This document shows positions 34,711 through 44,395 of a stretch of DNA of 64,000 nucleotides, in pieces. Under the pieces are notes generated by a model. That model had not been told where the DNA came from and did not search any database. It saw nothing but the letters and a program-made list of their open reading frames with translations. The translations under genes and the position numbers were made by a program. Within the stretch, counting starts at the first letter, position 1; each line of letters opens with the position of its first letter. This DNA is from Paenibacillus_V sp046244365 (lineage in GTDB: Bacteria; Bacillota; Bacilli; Paenibacillales; NBRC-103111): assembly GCF_046244365.1 (NCBI RefSeq), contig NZ_CP176395.1, positions 124,001-188,000 of the forward strand, written 5' to 3'.

Positions 34711-37593
34711 GTGGCAAACGAAAGCATCGTCATCAAGGGCGCGCGGGCACACAATCTCAAAAATATCGACGTGACGATCCCGCGGGACCGTTTCGTCGTG
34801 CTGACCGGGCTGAGCGGATCGGGCAAGTCGTCGCTCGCGTTCGATACGATTTATGCGGAAGGACAACGCCGCTATGTCGAGTCGTTGTCGGCGTATGCGA
34901 GACAATTTCTAGGCCAAATGGATAAGCCGGATGTCGATTCGATTGACGGCTTGTCGCCGGCCATCTCGATCGATCAGAAGACGACGAGCCGCAACCCGCG
35001 TTCGACGGTCGGCACCGTAACGGAAATTTACGATTACTTGCGGCTGTTGTTCGCCCGCATCGGACGCCCGCATTGTCCCGAACACGGTATTGAAATTACG
35101 TCGCAGACCGTCGAGCAGATGGTCGACCGCATTATGGAATATCCGGAGCGCACGAAGCTGCAAATTCTCGCGCCGATCGTATCGGGCCGCAAGGGCGAGC
35201 ACAGCAAGCTGTTTACCGACATTCAGAAGCAGGGCTTCGTACGGGTGCGCGTCAACGGCGAAATTCTCGATTTGTCCGAGAAAATCGAGCTCGAGAAAAA
35301 CAAGAAGCATTCCATTGAAGTCGTAGTCGACCGGATCGTCGTTAAAGATGACGTGCACGCGAGGCTGGCGGATTCGCTTGAGACGGCGCTGAAGCTTGCC
35401 GACGGACGCGTTATCGTCGATGTCATGGAGCATGAGGAGTTGCTGTTCAGCCAAAATCTCGCTTGTCCGGAGTGCGGCTTCAGTATCGAAGAGCTGGCCC
35501 CGCGGATGTTCTCTTTCAACAGCCCGTTCGGGGCATGTCCGGATTGCGACGGGCTTGGCGTGAAGATGATCGTCGATCCCGAGCTGCTCGTGCCGAATGC
35601 CGATCAGACGATCGAGGAAGGGGCTTTTGAAGCTTGGGCAGGCAGCACGTCCAACTACTACCCGCAATTTCTTGCGTCGGTCTGCGCACATTACGGCATT
35701 TCGCGCGAGGTGCCGGTCAGGGAGCTGTCGGCCGAGCAAATGAAGGTGCTGATGTACGGTACAGGCGGAGAGAAAGTACGTTTCCGCTATGAGAACGACT
35801 TCGGCCAAACGAAAGAAGCGCTCGTGCCGTTCGAGGGTATTGTCAGGAACCTGGAGCGCCGTTACCGGGAAACCGGATCGGACGGCATCCGCGAATATAT
35901 TGAAGCTTACATGAGCGCGAAGCCGTGCGGCCGCTGTAAAGGGCAGCGGTTGAAGCCCGAGAGCCTTGCCGTGACGATCAACAATAAAAATATCGCGTTT
36001 GCTACAGGTCTGTCGATCGGCGATGCCCAGGAGTTTTTTGAAGGCTTGAATCTGAACGAGAAGGAACTGGCAATCGGCCATTTGATTTTGAAGGAAGTCA
36101 AATCGCGTCTCGGCTTCCTCGTAAACGTCGGACTGGATTACTTGTCGCTCAGCCGTGCGGCTGGAACGTTATCCGGCGGAGAAGCGCAGCGGATTCGCCT
36201 CGCCACGCAGGTGGGCTCAAGTCTGATGGGCGTTCTGTACATTCTGGACGAGCCGAGCATCGGTCTGCACCAGCGTGACAACGACCGTCTGATTCGTACG
36301 CTCGAGCATATGCGCGATCTGGGCAATACACTCATCGTCGTCGAGCATGACGAGGATACGATGCTTGCGGCCGATTACGTTATCGACATCGGTCCCGGAG
36401 CGGGCATTCACGGCGGCCAGGTCATTGCTCAAGGAACGCCAAAGGAAATTATGGAGGATCCGAACTCCCTCACCGGCCAATATTTGAGCGGACGGAAGTT
36501 CATTCCCGTGGCTGCGGAGCGCCGCAAAACGAACGGCAAATGGCTGGAAGTCAAGGGAGCCAAGGAAAACAACCTGCGGAACGTCAATCTGAAGGTACCG
36601 CTCGGCGTGTTTTCTTGCGTGACAGGCGTATCCGGCTCCGGCAAGAGCACGTTGATTAACGATATTCTTTATAAGTCGCTGGCACGCGAGTTGAACGGCG
36701 CGAAGACACGTCCGGGCGAGCATAAGCAGATGCTTGGCCTGGAGCATGTCGAGAAGGTTATCGACATCGACCAGTCGCCGATCGGACGCACCCCGCGTTC
36801 CAATCCGGCTACGTATACCGGCGTGTTCGACGACATCCGCGATGTGTACTCGGCTACCACGGAAGCTAAGGTGCGCGGCTACAAGAAAGGCCGCTTCAGC
36901 TTTAATGTCAAAGGCGGAAGATGCGAAGCTTGCCGCGGCGACGGGATTATCCGGATCGAGATGCACTTCCTGCCGGATGTTTACGTACCGTGCGAGGTAT
37001 GTAAGGGCAAGCGCTACAACCGCGAGACGCTGGAAGTGAAATACAAAGGCAAAAATATCGCGGAAGTGCTGGAACTGACGATTGAGGATGCTTGCGAGTT
37101 TTTCAAAAACATTCCGCGGGTTCACCGTAAAATGCAATCGTTATTCGATGTCGGACTCGGCTATATGAAGATCGGCCAGCCGGCAACGACTTTGTCGGGC
37201 GGCGAAGCGCAGCGCGTGAAGCTTGCGGCGGAGCTGTACCGGCGCAGCACCGGCAAGTCGATCTATATTCTCGACGAGCCGACGACGGGGCTGCACATCG
37301 ACGATATCGACAGGCTGCTTCGCGTGCTTCACCGACTTGTCGACAACGGCGAAACGGTGCTGGTTATCGAGCATAACCTGGACGTCATTAAGACGGCTGA
37401 CTATTTGATCGATCTTGGACCGGAAGGCGGCAGCCGCGGCGGGTCGATTATTGCGACCGGAACGCCGGAGCAGGTTGTTCGCGTGGAAGGCTCATACACA
37501 GGGAAATACCTGAAGCCCATCCTGGAGCGCGACCGCGCAAGGACCGAAGCGGTGGAGCAGCAGCAGCGCGAGCTGGAAAAAGCGGTTTTATAG
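34711..37593 (+). CDS. uvrA: Excinuclease ABC subunit A
   Basis: Damage-recognition ATPase with two ABC modules. The first Walker A is GLSGSGKSSLAFDT, the second GVSGSGKSTLINDIL, and both LSGG signatures are present (GTLSGGEAQRIRLA; TTLSGGEAQRVKLA). Zinc fingers CPECG/CPDCDG and CEACRGDG/CEVCKG are intact. GTG 34711 gives 960 residues and follows AAAGGATGGGG; the in-frame extension upstream is not conserved. Confidence 0.98.
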   Translation: MANESIVIKGARAHNLKNIDVTIPRDRFVVLTGLSGSGKSSLAFDTIYAEGQRRYVESLSAYARQFLGQMDKPDVDSIDGLSPAISIDQKTTSRNPRSTVGTVTEIYDYLRLLFARIGRPHCPEHGIEITSQTVEQMVDRIMEYPERTKLQILAPIVSGRKGEHSKLFTDIQKQGFVRVRVNGEILDLSEKIELEKNKKHSIEVVVDRIVVKDDVHARLADSLETALKLADGRVIVDVMEHEELLFSQNLACPECGFSIEELAPRMFSFNSPFGACPDCDGLGVKMIVDPELLVPNADQTIEEGAFEAWAGSTSNYYPQFLASVCAHYGISREVPVRELSAEQMKVLMYGTGGEKVRFRYENDFGQTKEALVPFEGIVRNLERRYRETGSDGIREYIEAYMSAKPCGRCKGQRLKPESLAVTINNKNIAFATGLSIGDAQEFFEGLNLNEKELAIGHLILKEVKSRLGFLVNVGLDYLSLSRAAGTLSGGEAQRIRLATQVGSSLMGVLYILDEPSIGLHQRDNDRLIRTLEHMRDLGNTLIVVEHDEDTMLAADYVIDIGPGAGIHGGQVIAQGTPKEIMEDPNSLTGQYLSGRKFIPVAAERRKTNGKWLEVKGAKENNLRNVNLKVPLGVFSCVTGVSGSGKSTLINDILYKSLARELNGAKTRPGEHKQMLGLEHVEKVIDIDQSPIGRTPRSNPATYTGVFDDIRDVYSATTEAKVRGYKKGRFSFNVKGGRCEACRGDGIIRIEMHFLPDVYVPCEVCKGKRYNRETLEVKYKGKNIAEVLELTIEDACEFFKNIPRVHRKMQSLFDVGLGYMKIGQPATTLSGGEAQRVKLAAELYRRSTGKSIYILDEPTTGLHIDDIDRLLRVLHRLVDNGETVLVIEHNLDVIKTADYLIDLGPEGGSRGGSIIATGTPEQVVRVEGSYTGKYLKPILERDRARTEAVEQQQRELEKAVL

Positions 37594-37604
37594 TCGATAT
37601 GCGG

Positions 37605-37638
37605 AAGAGAGGGAGCGATTGAGGCCCCCTCTTTTTTT
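37605..37638 (+). terminator. Intrinsic terminator of uvrBA
   Basis: AAGAGAGGG (37605-37613) pairs with CCCTCTTTT (37627-37635), followed by a T-run to 37638. Confidence 0.85.
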
Positions 37639-37678
37639 GCGATTGCTGCTAAAAGCCATGCTCACCATTCCGCTAACC

Positions 37679-37692
37679 TGCAAACGTTTGGA
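37679..37692 (+). promoter_or_regulatory. Candidate cre / LacI-family operator
   Basis: TGCAAACGTTTGGA contains the perfect palindrome CAAACGTTTG and matches part of the CcpA cre consensus TGWAANCGNTNWCA. It lies about 50 bp upstream of the promoter at 37741, ahead of sugar-utilisation genes. Confidence 0.4.
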
Positions 37693-37740
37693 TCCAAGAA
37701 TGCCCAAGGATTTCCGTACCCTTTATGTCCGGTCTAGTGA

Positions 37741-37769
37741 TTGACAGAAGCGAAGAAAGCGAATAGACT
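37741..37769 (+). promoter_or_regulatory. sigma-A promoter of the sugar kinase-GH4 operon
   Basis: TTGACA (37741-37746), a 17-nt spacer and TAGACT (37764-37769). The predicted leader of about 265 nt (to 38041) is strikingly AT-rich compared with its surroundings and holds no recognised riboswitch. Confidence 0.68.
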
Positions 37770-38041
37770 AAAATCACAAAATTAAAGCCCTTAAACATTT
37801 GCTAAATGTAGCGCAAGCCTATGATTAGGTATTGAGTAATTGTAGTATTATTATTCAAAAAAATTATAAACATTATCGGGACTTGTATTCAGAAGTGATA
37901 TTGGCGGTTTATAATTTTTTTGCTCAAAAATTAAACCGTTTTAACTTTCGTTGGAAAGTGTTATACGGCGCTATCAAAAGGCGGTTGTCGTGTTCCAGGA
38001 CGAGAGCGGCGACGCGTATAAGCGATAAAGGAGAGGGCAAA

Positions 38042-39028
38042 GTGGCCTATTATCTGGGGTTGGACGCAGGGGGAAGCAAAACGGTCGCCGTCATTACGGA
38101 CGAACAAGGACGGATAAGAGGCAGCGGCCGAAGCGGCTGCGGTAATCATCAGATCGATTTGGAAATAGCGAGACGAAGTCTGCATGATGCGGTCGAGCAA
38201 GCGCTCCGCCAAGCGGATGTTACGGCTTCGCAAATCGATTTCGCTTATTACGGACTTGCCGGTGCAGACCGTGAAGCCGATTTTCGCATCCTTCGCCCGA
38301 TGGTGACGGAGCTGGGTATAGCCAATCACGATTTGGCTTGCGATACGATTATCGCGCTGCGGGCAGGGACGTACCGGCCCTATGGCATCGTGGCGATATG
38401 CGGCAGTGGCATTAATAGCGCCGGCATCAACCGCAGCGGTCAGACGTATCAATGCGGCGGCTTTGGCCACGATTACGGCGATTGGGGCGGAGGAAGCTTT
38501 CTTGCGACCGAGGCCTTTAGAGCCGTCATACGCTCGTGGGAAGGACGGGAAGAACCGACACTGCTAACGGATCTCCTGCTGAACGCATTCGGGTTTGACG
38601 GTGCGGAAAAGATGTTTCACGACTTTCTCGATCATCCGCGCAGAGTACCGCTTCAGGCTGTAAAGCTGTTGTTTGAGGCGGCAGAAGCAGGCGACGGAGC
38701 GGCGATAACCATATTGCGCCATCAAGGCGTCGAAATTGGTAAATCTGCAGCTGCCGTGATTAAGAAGCTTAGTATGCAGGAAGAAGTATTCGATCTTGTC
38801 CTCGCAGGGAGCGTGCTGACGAGAGGGGATGCCAAATTCGTTCACCCCTACATCGAAGCGTATGCGCATGCAGTCGCACCCGGCTGCAGCTTGCGGGTTC
38901 TAACCATGGAGCCGGTAGTCGGTGCCGTATTGCTTGCGATGGATAAAGCGGGAGCTGCCATCGAGTCGGATGTCTACGAACGGCTGAGCGCCATCAACAA
39001 CTTGGAAGGAAGTGGACAAAGTGAGTAA
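38042..39028 (+). CDS. BadF/BadG-type sugar kinase (N-acetylglucosamine kinase-like)
   Basis: A 328-residue cytoplasmic kinase of the ASKHA fold. MAYYLGLDAGGSKTVAVITDE gives the phosphate-1 motif, and CGSGINSAGI and GGFGHDYGDWGGGSFLA are typical of the BadF/BcrAD ATPase family with GlcNAc or glucosamine kinase activity. GTG 38042 is preferred because AAAGGAGAGG lies just before it; the longer in-frame reading upstream is AT-rich and non-conserved. It overlaps the GH4 gene by 8 nt, so the two likely act on the same sugar. Confidence 0.82.
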   Translation: MAYYLGLDAGGSKTVAVITDEQGRIRGSGRSGCGNHQIDLEIARRSLHDAVEQALRQADVTASQIDFAYYGLAGADREADFRILRPMVTELGIANHDLACDTIIALRAGTYRPYGIVAICGSGINSAGINRSGQTYQCGGFGHDYGDWGGGSFLATEAFRAVIRSWEGREEPTLLTDLLLNAFGFDGAEKMFHDFLDHPRRVPLQAVKLLFEAAEAGDGAAITILRHQGVEIGKSAAAVIKKLSMQEEVFDLVLAGSVLTRGDAKFVHPYIEAYAHAVAPGCSLRVLTMEPVVGAVLLAMDKAGAAIESDVYERLSAINNLEGSGQSE

Positions 39029-40331
39029 CGCAAACGGATTGAAGGTTGTCGTCATCGGCGGAGGCTCCTCCTACACGCCGGAACTGATCGAAGGCTTTAT
39101 CCTGAATCATGAGAGGTTCCCGGTGACCGACATTTGGTTAGTCGACATTCCGAAAGGCGAGCATAAGCTGCGGATCGTCGGACAGCTGGCACAACGGATG
39201 GTCGAGAAATCGGGATTGCCGATTTCCCTTCGACTCACGCTTGATCGCCGCGAAGCGCTGCAGGGGGCGCATTTCGTTTCTACGCAAATGCGCGTGGGCC
39301 TCCTGCAGGCACGGATATGGGACGAAACGATTCCGCTCAAATACGGCGTTATCGGCCAAGAGACGACTGGCCCAGGCGGTATGATGAAGGCGCTTCGCAC
39401 GATTCCCGCATTGCTGGACATCTGCCGCGATATGGAGGAGCTGTGTCCGGATGCATGGCTGCTTAACTTTACGAATCCCGCCGGGATGGTGACGGAAGCG
39501 ATACAGAAATATTCATCCATCCGCTCGATCGGCTTGTGCAACGCGCCGATCGGCGTATATAAATGGCTGACGGGTCTATATGACGTCAAGGCCGATCGCA
39601 TTTACGCCGAATTCGTTGGCTTGAACCATCTGCACTGGATCACGCAGGTGCGCATCGACGGGGAATCGAAGTTGGAGGAGCTGCTTGCCGAAGGCGAAGC
39701 GTACTCTGCCAAGAACGTGCCGGGCTTGAACTGGAACGCTGAGCTGATTCGTTCGCTGGGTGCCATTCCATCCTACTACTTGAAATATTACTATTTGCAA
39801 AAGGAAATGTTCGAGGAGCAGCAGACGTCTTCGGCTAAGGAAGGAACCCGCGCCGAGGTGGTGAAGCGGGTAGAGGACGAGCTTTTCGAGCTGTATAAGG
39901 ATCCGAACCTGTCGGAAAAGCCGAAGCAGCTTGAAAAACGCGGCGGCGCCTACTATTCCGAAGCGGCGGTTAACCTGATGAAATCGCTGTACAACGATAC
40001 GCGCGACATTCAAACGCTTAACGTAAGCAATCGCGGCATTCTCGATTTCCTACCGGCGGATGCTTGTATCGAGGTCAACTGTGTCGTAACGAAGCAGGGG
40101 CCGATTCCGCTTCCGGTATCGCACATTCCGCTTGCGGCCAAAGGCTTGATCCACGCAGTCAAATGCTACGAGCAGTTGGCCATCGAAGCGGCCGTTCACG
40201 GCGATCGCGGGCTTGCGCTGCAGGCGTTGACGCATCATCCGCTTGTGCCGTCGGCGAATGTTGCCGAGAAGATGCTGAACGAAATGCTCGAGCAGCATAA
40301 AGCATATTTGCCGAACTTTTTTCGCTCCTAG
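39021..40331 (+). CDS. GH4-family 6-phospho-beta-glucosidase
   Basis: NAD- and metal-dependent glycosidase of 436 residues that cleaves phosphorylated disaccharides. The Rossmann loop GGGSSYTPELIEG is at residues 12-24. NFTNPAGMVTEA, the metal-ligand Cys in GLCNAPIGVYKW and the His in VGLNHLHWI match the LicH/CelF branch. No PTS gene is present; the upstream kinase may supply the phosphorylated substrate, an inference. GTG 39021 has AAGGAAG upstream. Confidence 0.9.
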   Translation: MSNANGLKVVVIGGGSSYTPELIEGFILNHERFPVTDIWLVDIPKGEHKLRIVGQLAQRMVEKSGLPISLRLTLDRREALQGAHFVSTQMRVGLLQARIWDETIPLKYGVIGQETTGPGGMMKALRTIPALLDICRDMEELCPDAWLLNFTNPAGMVTEAIQKYSSIRSIGLCNAPIGVYKWLTGLYDVKADRIYAEFVGLNHLHWITQVRIDGESKLEELLAEGEAYSAKNVPGLNWNAELIRSLGAIPSYYLKYYYLQKEMFEEQQTSSAKEGTRAEVVKRVEDELFELYKDPNLSEKPKQLEKRGGAYYSEAAVNLMKSLYNDTRDIQTLNVSNRGILDFLPADACIEVNCVVTKQGPIPLPVSHIPLAAKGLIHAVKCYEQLAIEAAVHGDRGLALQALTHHPLVPSANVAEKMLNEMLEQHKAYLPNFFRS

Positions 40332-40345
40332 GGGGGCAATGAACG

Positions 40346-40384
40346 AACAGTCCGGGTTGTATCTTACAGCACCGGACTGTTTTC
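40346..40384 (+). terminator. Intrinsic terminator of the kinase-GH4 operon
   Basis: AACAGTCCGG (40346-40355) pairs perfectly with CCGGACTGTT (40372-40381), then T. Confidence 0.88.
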
Positions 40385-40468
40385 ATACCTTGTGGTTAAA
40401 AGTAGGAGAGGTAGGCTGTCTGGGTATAATAAGGACGCCGAACTAATGTTACGCTTATCAAGCAGCAT

Positions 40469-40963
40469 TCAATATTCCTTCCGCAGCGTTTTCACGAACG
40501 TGACCCTATCGAAGGCGGGGGCAAAGTAATCTTTTTCCCAGGCGGCCGTTTCAAAGCCCAGATCGCGATAAAAGCGAAGTGTAGGCCCGGTATCGGCATG
40601 GCCGAGCGTATAGAGCATTACTTTGGCGGCATCTTGCTCCCGAATGTCCCTGCAAACGTGGTCGATCAACGCTCTGCCGATTCCCTGACGCGCATGCTCC
40701 TTGGAAACGACGACGCCTACGATTTCATAAAGCCCGACCTCATCATTGTAAATAAAACCGGTATGTCCCGCGATTTCTCCATCGCCGGCAAGCGCCACAT
40801 AGTAAGCGCTAGGCTTGCAGCCTTCAGCTTCCCAGAACGACCGCCACCGGTCCGGATACCTCATTCTGACAAAGCTCGGAAACTGCAGCGGATATTGCGC
40901 CATCAAGGCGTCGATAGCGGCTCCTTCGCCATTTTGAAGCGGTCTAATAAGTATCGTTCTCAC
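40469..40963 (-). CDS. GNAT-family N-acetyltransferase
   Basis: A 164-residue GNAT protein. The acetyl-CoA-binding motif A is visible as VVVSKEHARQGIGRALIDHV (about residues 85-104), followed by LRFYRDLGFE, typical of the C-terminal strand. The substrate is unknown. It lies 11 nt after a DJ-1/PfpI gene and is probably cotranscribed. GTG 40963 has only a weak Shine-Dalgarno. Confidence 0.85.
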   Translation of the reverse strand: MRTILIRPLQNGEGAAIDALMAQYPLQFPSFVRMRYPDRWRSFWEAEGCKPSAYYVALAGDGEIAGHTGFIYNDEVGLYEIVGVVVSKEHARQGIGRALIDHVCRDIREQDAAKVMLYTLGHADTGPTLRFYRDLGFETAAWEKDYFAPAFDRVTFVKTLRKEY

Positions 40964-40974
40964 TCCCGTTTCGA

Positions 40975-41583
40975 TTAATCAAAAGGCATGTCTAGGTCCG
41001 TCATTCGGCCGGGGCGATAATAAGGATAATCCATGGCTGCCTGAACCTTCCTGACGAAATCGATGCCCGCTAGCGACTCTACGAAAAACAACCCCAGGTC
41101 GATAGAGGCGGAAACGCCGCCGCCGGTAAAAACGTTGCCGTCACGGACGATGCGGGTTTTGAGCACGGTGTCGCAATAGGGCGCGAGCAGATCGTAGGCG
41201 GACGGATTCGTCGTAGCCTGCTTGCCGTTCAGAAAGCCGGCGGCTCCCAGCAGCAACGCACCTGTGCATACGGACACCTTGTATTCGGCTTTGGCGGCCG
41301 TCTGCAGCCAGGCGATGAAATCGGCGTCGTGCCTCAGCTGCCTCGTGGGTATTCCGCCCGGAACGAATACGACATCGTAACCGGACAGATCGGGGCGAAC
41401 ATGCCCGATTTTGATCGTCATGCCGCGATCGTCGGTAATTTCCGCTTTGTCCGCGCATAGATCCCACGTTAAGTCTTCCTTTGCTTTCATGATTTTCAGC
41501 CACGATACGGCGTCATAAAAGCCGATAAAATCCAAGGACGTCATCCCGTCGAACAAAATGTACGCGATCCTCAAGCCGTTCAC
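40975..41583 (-). CDS. DJ-1/PfpI-family protein (isonitrile hydratase-like)
   Basis: A cytoplasmic alpha/beta protein of about 202 residues. LRIAYILFDGMTSLDFIGFYDAV and the nucleophile-elbow cysteine in VCTGALLLGAAGFLNGK are typical of the DJ-1/PfpI family, close to the isocyanide hydratase/AraC-associated branch. GTG 41583 was chosen because GAAGGAAAGG lies just upstream. The substrate is unknown. Confidence 0.85.
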   Translation of the reverse strand: MNGLRIAYILFDGMTSLDFIGFYDAVSWLKIMKAKEDLTWDLCADKAEITDDRGMTIKIGHVRPDLSGYDVVFVPGGIPTRQLRHDADFIAWLQTAAKAEYKVSVCTGALLLGAAGFLNGKQATTNPSAYDLLAPYCDTVLKTRIVRDGNVFTGGGVSASIDLGLFFVESLAGIDFVRKVQAAMDYPYYRPGRMTDLDMPFD

Positions 41584-41819
41584 CCGCCTTTCCTTCATTC
41601 GGATTCGAATAACAAAAAGAAGCACTCGATCGCAAGATCAAGCACTTCGCCCAGGCGTACGGCCGTTATCGATGCGCTCCCTCATGGTTCTCCATGTTTA
41701 CGCCAGTTACGCATCGTTCGATTTGATGACATTTATGTTACTCGAATATTCTGAAAATTACAAGAACAGTTTTCAAGATAGTTTTCTTTATTTTGTTAGA
41801 TCGAGCTGTCCTTCCGCAT

Positions 41820-41849
41820 AAAAAGGGCCTTCGAACAAATGTTCGAAGG
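41820..41849 (-). terminator. Terminator of the ABC sugar-importer operon
   Basis: CCTTCGAACA (41828-41837) pairs perfectly with TGTTCGAAGG (41840-41849). On the minus strand it is followed by GGCCC and a T-run. The rest of 41584-41819 holds nothing recognisable. Confidence 0.83.
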
Positions 41850-41860
41850 TCTCTTTTCTC

Positions 41861-43387
41861 CTATTTCTTGTTGATTTTCGCGTAGGCTTCCTCATATTCT
41901 TTAATGATTTGGTCGCCGCCGGTTTTGCGCCATTGCTCGACCGCTTTGTTCCAGCCTGTCTCGTCGATTTCACCCATGATGAATTTCGTCGTGGCGTCGC
42001 TGATGATTTTGGACAGCTCGCTGCCCTTCTCGATATTGGTTTGCGAAATGAGCGCTTGCACCGGATTTTGGATAGCCGTCGGGAAGTTGTCGATCTGCAT
42101 TTGCAGCGCTTTTTCCAAGATCGGCGAGTTATTGCCCTTCATCGCTTTGGACGAATCGTCAAACCGCATGAATTCGTAAGAGGCTATGTCCGTATTGAAT
42201 TTCTGGGCGTCGGTACGAACCGGCTTGCCGTTCTCCATCTTGTAGGTCGAGCCCTCGAAGCCCCAAGTGAACAGGTTCTGCATGTCCGGATCGGCCAATT
42301 TGTCCATATAGCCCAAGATTTGTTTGAGCTGGACCTCGGTTTTGACGCTTGTTTTCGGGAACATGAACTGCGGCGGGAATGCGCCCCGGGTAACGACTCT
42401 GACGCCCTTCGGCCCTTCGATTCTGCTGATGACGTCCAGCTTCGCCTGCGGGAACGCTTTGTACAGATCGACGTAGCGGGACTCGACTTCTTCCAGTGCG
42501 GCGAATAGCATGCCGGATTTGCCTTTGTTAATCATGTCGAAATCGTTTTTGTTGACGGCAAAATCCTTGTTCATAATATTCTCGTCGTAGAACGATTTGT
42601 ACAGCTTCAGCGCATCCATGTATTCCTTGGTCATAAAGGAGGGGGTGAGCTTGCCATCCTTCAGATCGAATTGGTTCGGCCCTCCGAACCAGGCTACGAA
42701 CAGCTCGAAGCCGTTAGTGCCGGCTCCGCCGACGGCGATGGTGTCCTGTTTGCCGTTTTTGTCCGGATCGTTGAATGTGAACGCGCGCATCACCTTGATC
42801 AACTCGTCCAGCGTTTTGGGCTGCTGCATGCCTAAATTATCGAGCCAGTCCTGGCGAATGACGATGCCGTTGCGCGCTTGGGGGATATACTTGTAAATCC
42901 CGTAAATTTTGCCGTCGAAGGCGCTGTCCTTCAGCATTTGCTCGTTGATTTTGCTCAGGTTCGGATAATCCTTCAAGAGAGGCCCGATCTCCCAAAACAT
43001 GCCCGAGCGGACCGCGTTGACCAAGCCGGCGTTTTTGTTGCCGTTCGCTAGTACGTACAAAATTTGCGGCAAATCCTGAGAGGCGATACTCGCGTTCATC
43101 TTGTCCTGATAGGCGGAGCCCGGCGTCCAGACGATATCGAGCTTCGTATTCGTATGCGTCTGTACCTTTTTCAGCGTTTCCCCGTCCTGTTTAGGCGGCT
43201 CGGCATTCCAATACGGCACCATCATTTTGATGGCAAGCGGTTCTTTCGACTTCGGGGATTCCGCTTTAGGCGAGCTGTCTGCCTGCTTCCCGCCATCAGT
43301 CGTTGCGCTGCCACCGCAGCCGGCGACAAGCGCTCCCGTCAAACCGATTGCAAGAACGGCAGCCGTCGTATGCTTCCATGTTTTCAT
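41861..43387 (-). CDS. Sugar ABC transporter substrate-binding lipoprotein (LplA/YtcQ type)
   Basis: A 508-residue lipoprotein. The signal peptide ends at the lipobox ALVAGC with Cys24 as the lipid anchor. The mature part is a type-I extracellular solute-binding protein of the long Paenibacillus class, usually for oligosaccharides or uronides. ATG 43387 follows GAAGGGG. It is the last gene of a permease-permease-binding protein operon; the ligand cannot be told from sequence. Confidence 0.92.
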   Translation of the reverse strand: MKTWKHTTAAVLAIGLTGALVAGCGGSATTDGGKQADSSPKAESPKSKEPLAIKMMVPYWNAEPPKQDGETLKKVQTHTNTKLDIVWTPGSAYQDKMNASIASQDLPQILYVLANGNKNAGLVNAVRSGMFWEIGPLLKDYPNLSKINEQMLKDSAFDGKIYGIYKYIPQARNGIVIRQDWLDNLGMQQPKTLDELIKVMRAFTFNDPDKNGKQDTIAVGGAGTNGFELFVAWFGGPNQFDLKDGKLTPSFMTKEYMDALKLYKSFYDENIMNKDFAVNKNDFDMINKGKSGMLFAALEEVESRYVDLYKAFPQAKLDVISRIEGPKGVRVVTRGAFPPQFMFPKTSVKTEVQLKQILGYMDKLADPDMQNLFTWGFEGSTYKMENGKPVRTDAQKFNTDIASYEFMRFDDSSKAMKGNNSPILEKALQMQIDNFPTAIQNPVQALISQTNIEKGSELSKIISDATTKFIMGEIDETGWNKAVEQWRKTGGDQIIKEYEEAYAKINKK

Positions 43388-43462
43388 GTACATCGCCCCT
43401 TCAATAATTGTTGTATGATACATCTTCAGTCCGCAAGATGCAATCACCGGTTCGGTTTGCTC

Positions 43463-44341
43463 TTACCCTTTGATCGAGCCGAGAAAAACGCCTTTGGCGA
43501 AATGCTTCTGCAGCAAAGGGTAGACGAGCAGGATCGGTACGGTCGCGACGACGATCGACGCCATTTTGACAGTCTGGCTGGGCGGGACGAAGGTCGCGTC
43601 GAACGTGCTGGAATCGCCGATGCCGCCTTCCGACAAGATGACGATCTGCCGCAGCAGCACCTGGATCGGCCATTTCGTATGGTCGTTCAAATACAGGATC
43701 GCGTTGAAAAAGGTGTTCCAATGACCGACCGCGTAAAACAGCGAGAACGTCGCGATCGCCGGCATGGAGAGCGGAAGCACGATCCGGATCAAAATACCGA
43801 GGTCGTTGCAGCCGTCGATTTTGGCCGATTCCTCAAGCCCGTCGGGCAACTGCTGGAAAAAGTTTTTCAGCACGATCAGATTGAAGGCGCTGATCGCGCC
43901 GGGGATAATGAGCGCCCAGTACGTGTTGATCATCCCAAGCGACTTCACGACCAAATACGTCGGAATCATGCCGCCGCTGAACAGCATCGAGAAGACGATC
44001 AGCAGCATGATCGGCTTGCGTCCTTTCAGATGGGAGCGGGCGAGCGGATACGCCATCAAAATGGTGAACACCAGATTCACTAGCGTTCCGGCGAGCGTGA
44101 CCAAAATCGTTACGATCAGGCTTCGCGAAAGCGTTTCGGTGGAAAAAATGTATTTGTACGCGTCCAGCGAAAATTTCGTAGGCAGCAGGACGAACGTTTT
44201 CTGAACCAGCACCTCGGAGGCCGTGAACGAAGCGCTGATCACATACAGGAACGGCAGGAAGGTAGCCAGGGAGAACGCTAGCAGAATGCCGTAAATGCAC
44301 GTGTCGATCAGGCGGTTGCCCCATGTTTTACCTTCGATCAT
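43463..44341 (-). CDS. Sugar ABC transporter permease (CarB/YtcP type)
   Basis: A 292-residue permease with six membrane segments and the EAA-type loop DGLEESAKIDGCNDLGILIRIVLPLSMPA, which docks the ATPase. ATG 44341 has GCGAGGTG upstream. No ATPase gene lies nearby; such importers use a shared MsmX-type ATPase. Confidence 0.94.
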   Translation of the reverse strand: MIEGKTWGNRLIDTCIYGILLAFSLATFLPFLYVISASFTASEVLVQKTFVLLPTKFSLDAYKYIFSTETLSRSLIVTILVTLAGTLVNLVFTILMAYPLARSHLKGRKPIMLLIVFSMLFSGGMIPTYLVVKSLGMINTYWALIIPGAISAFNLIVLKNFFQQLPDGLEESAKIDGCNDLGILIRIVLPLSMPAIATFSLFYAVGHWNTFFNAILYLNDHTKWPIQVLLRQIVILSEGGIGDSSTFDATFVPPSQTVKMASIVVATVPILLVYPLLQKHFAKGVFLGSIKG

Positions 44342-44395
44342 CGGATTCACCTCGCTTTAGGGTAACGACGGCAGCGGAACGGAGAGACGGCTTAT

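Noticed and set aside
37832..38041. N-terminal extension of the sugar kinase
   Set aside because: The region is AT-rich and non-conserved, while GTG 38042 has a good Shine-Dalgarno and starts the kinase fold exactly.
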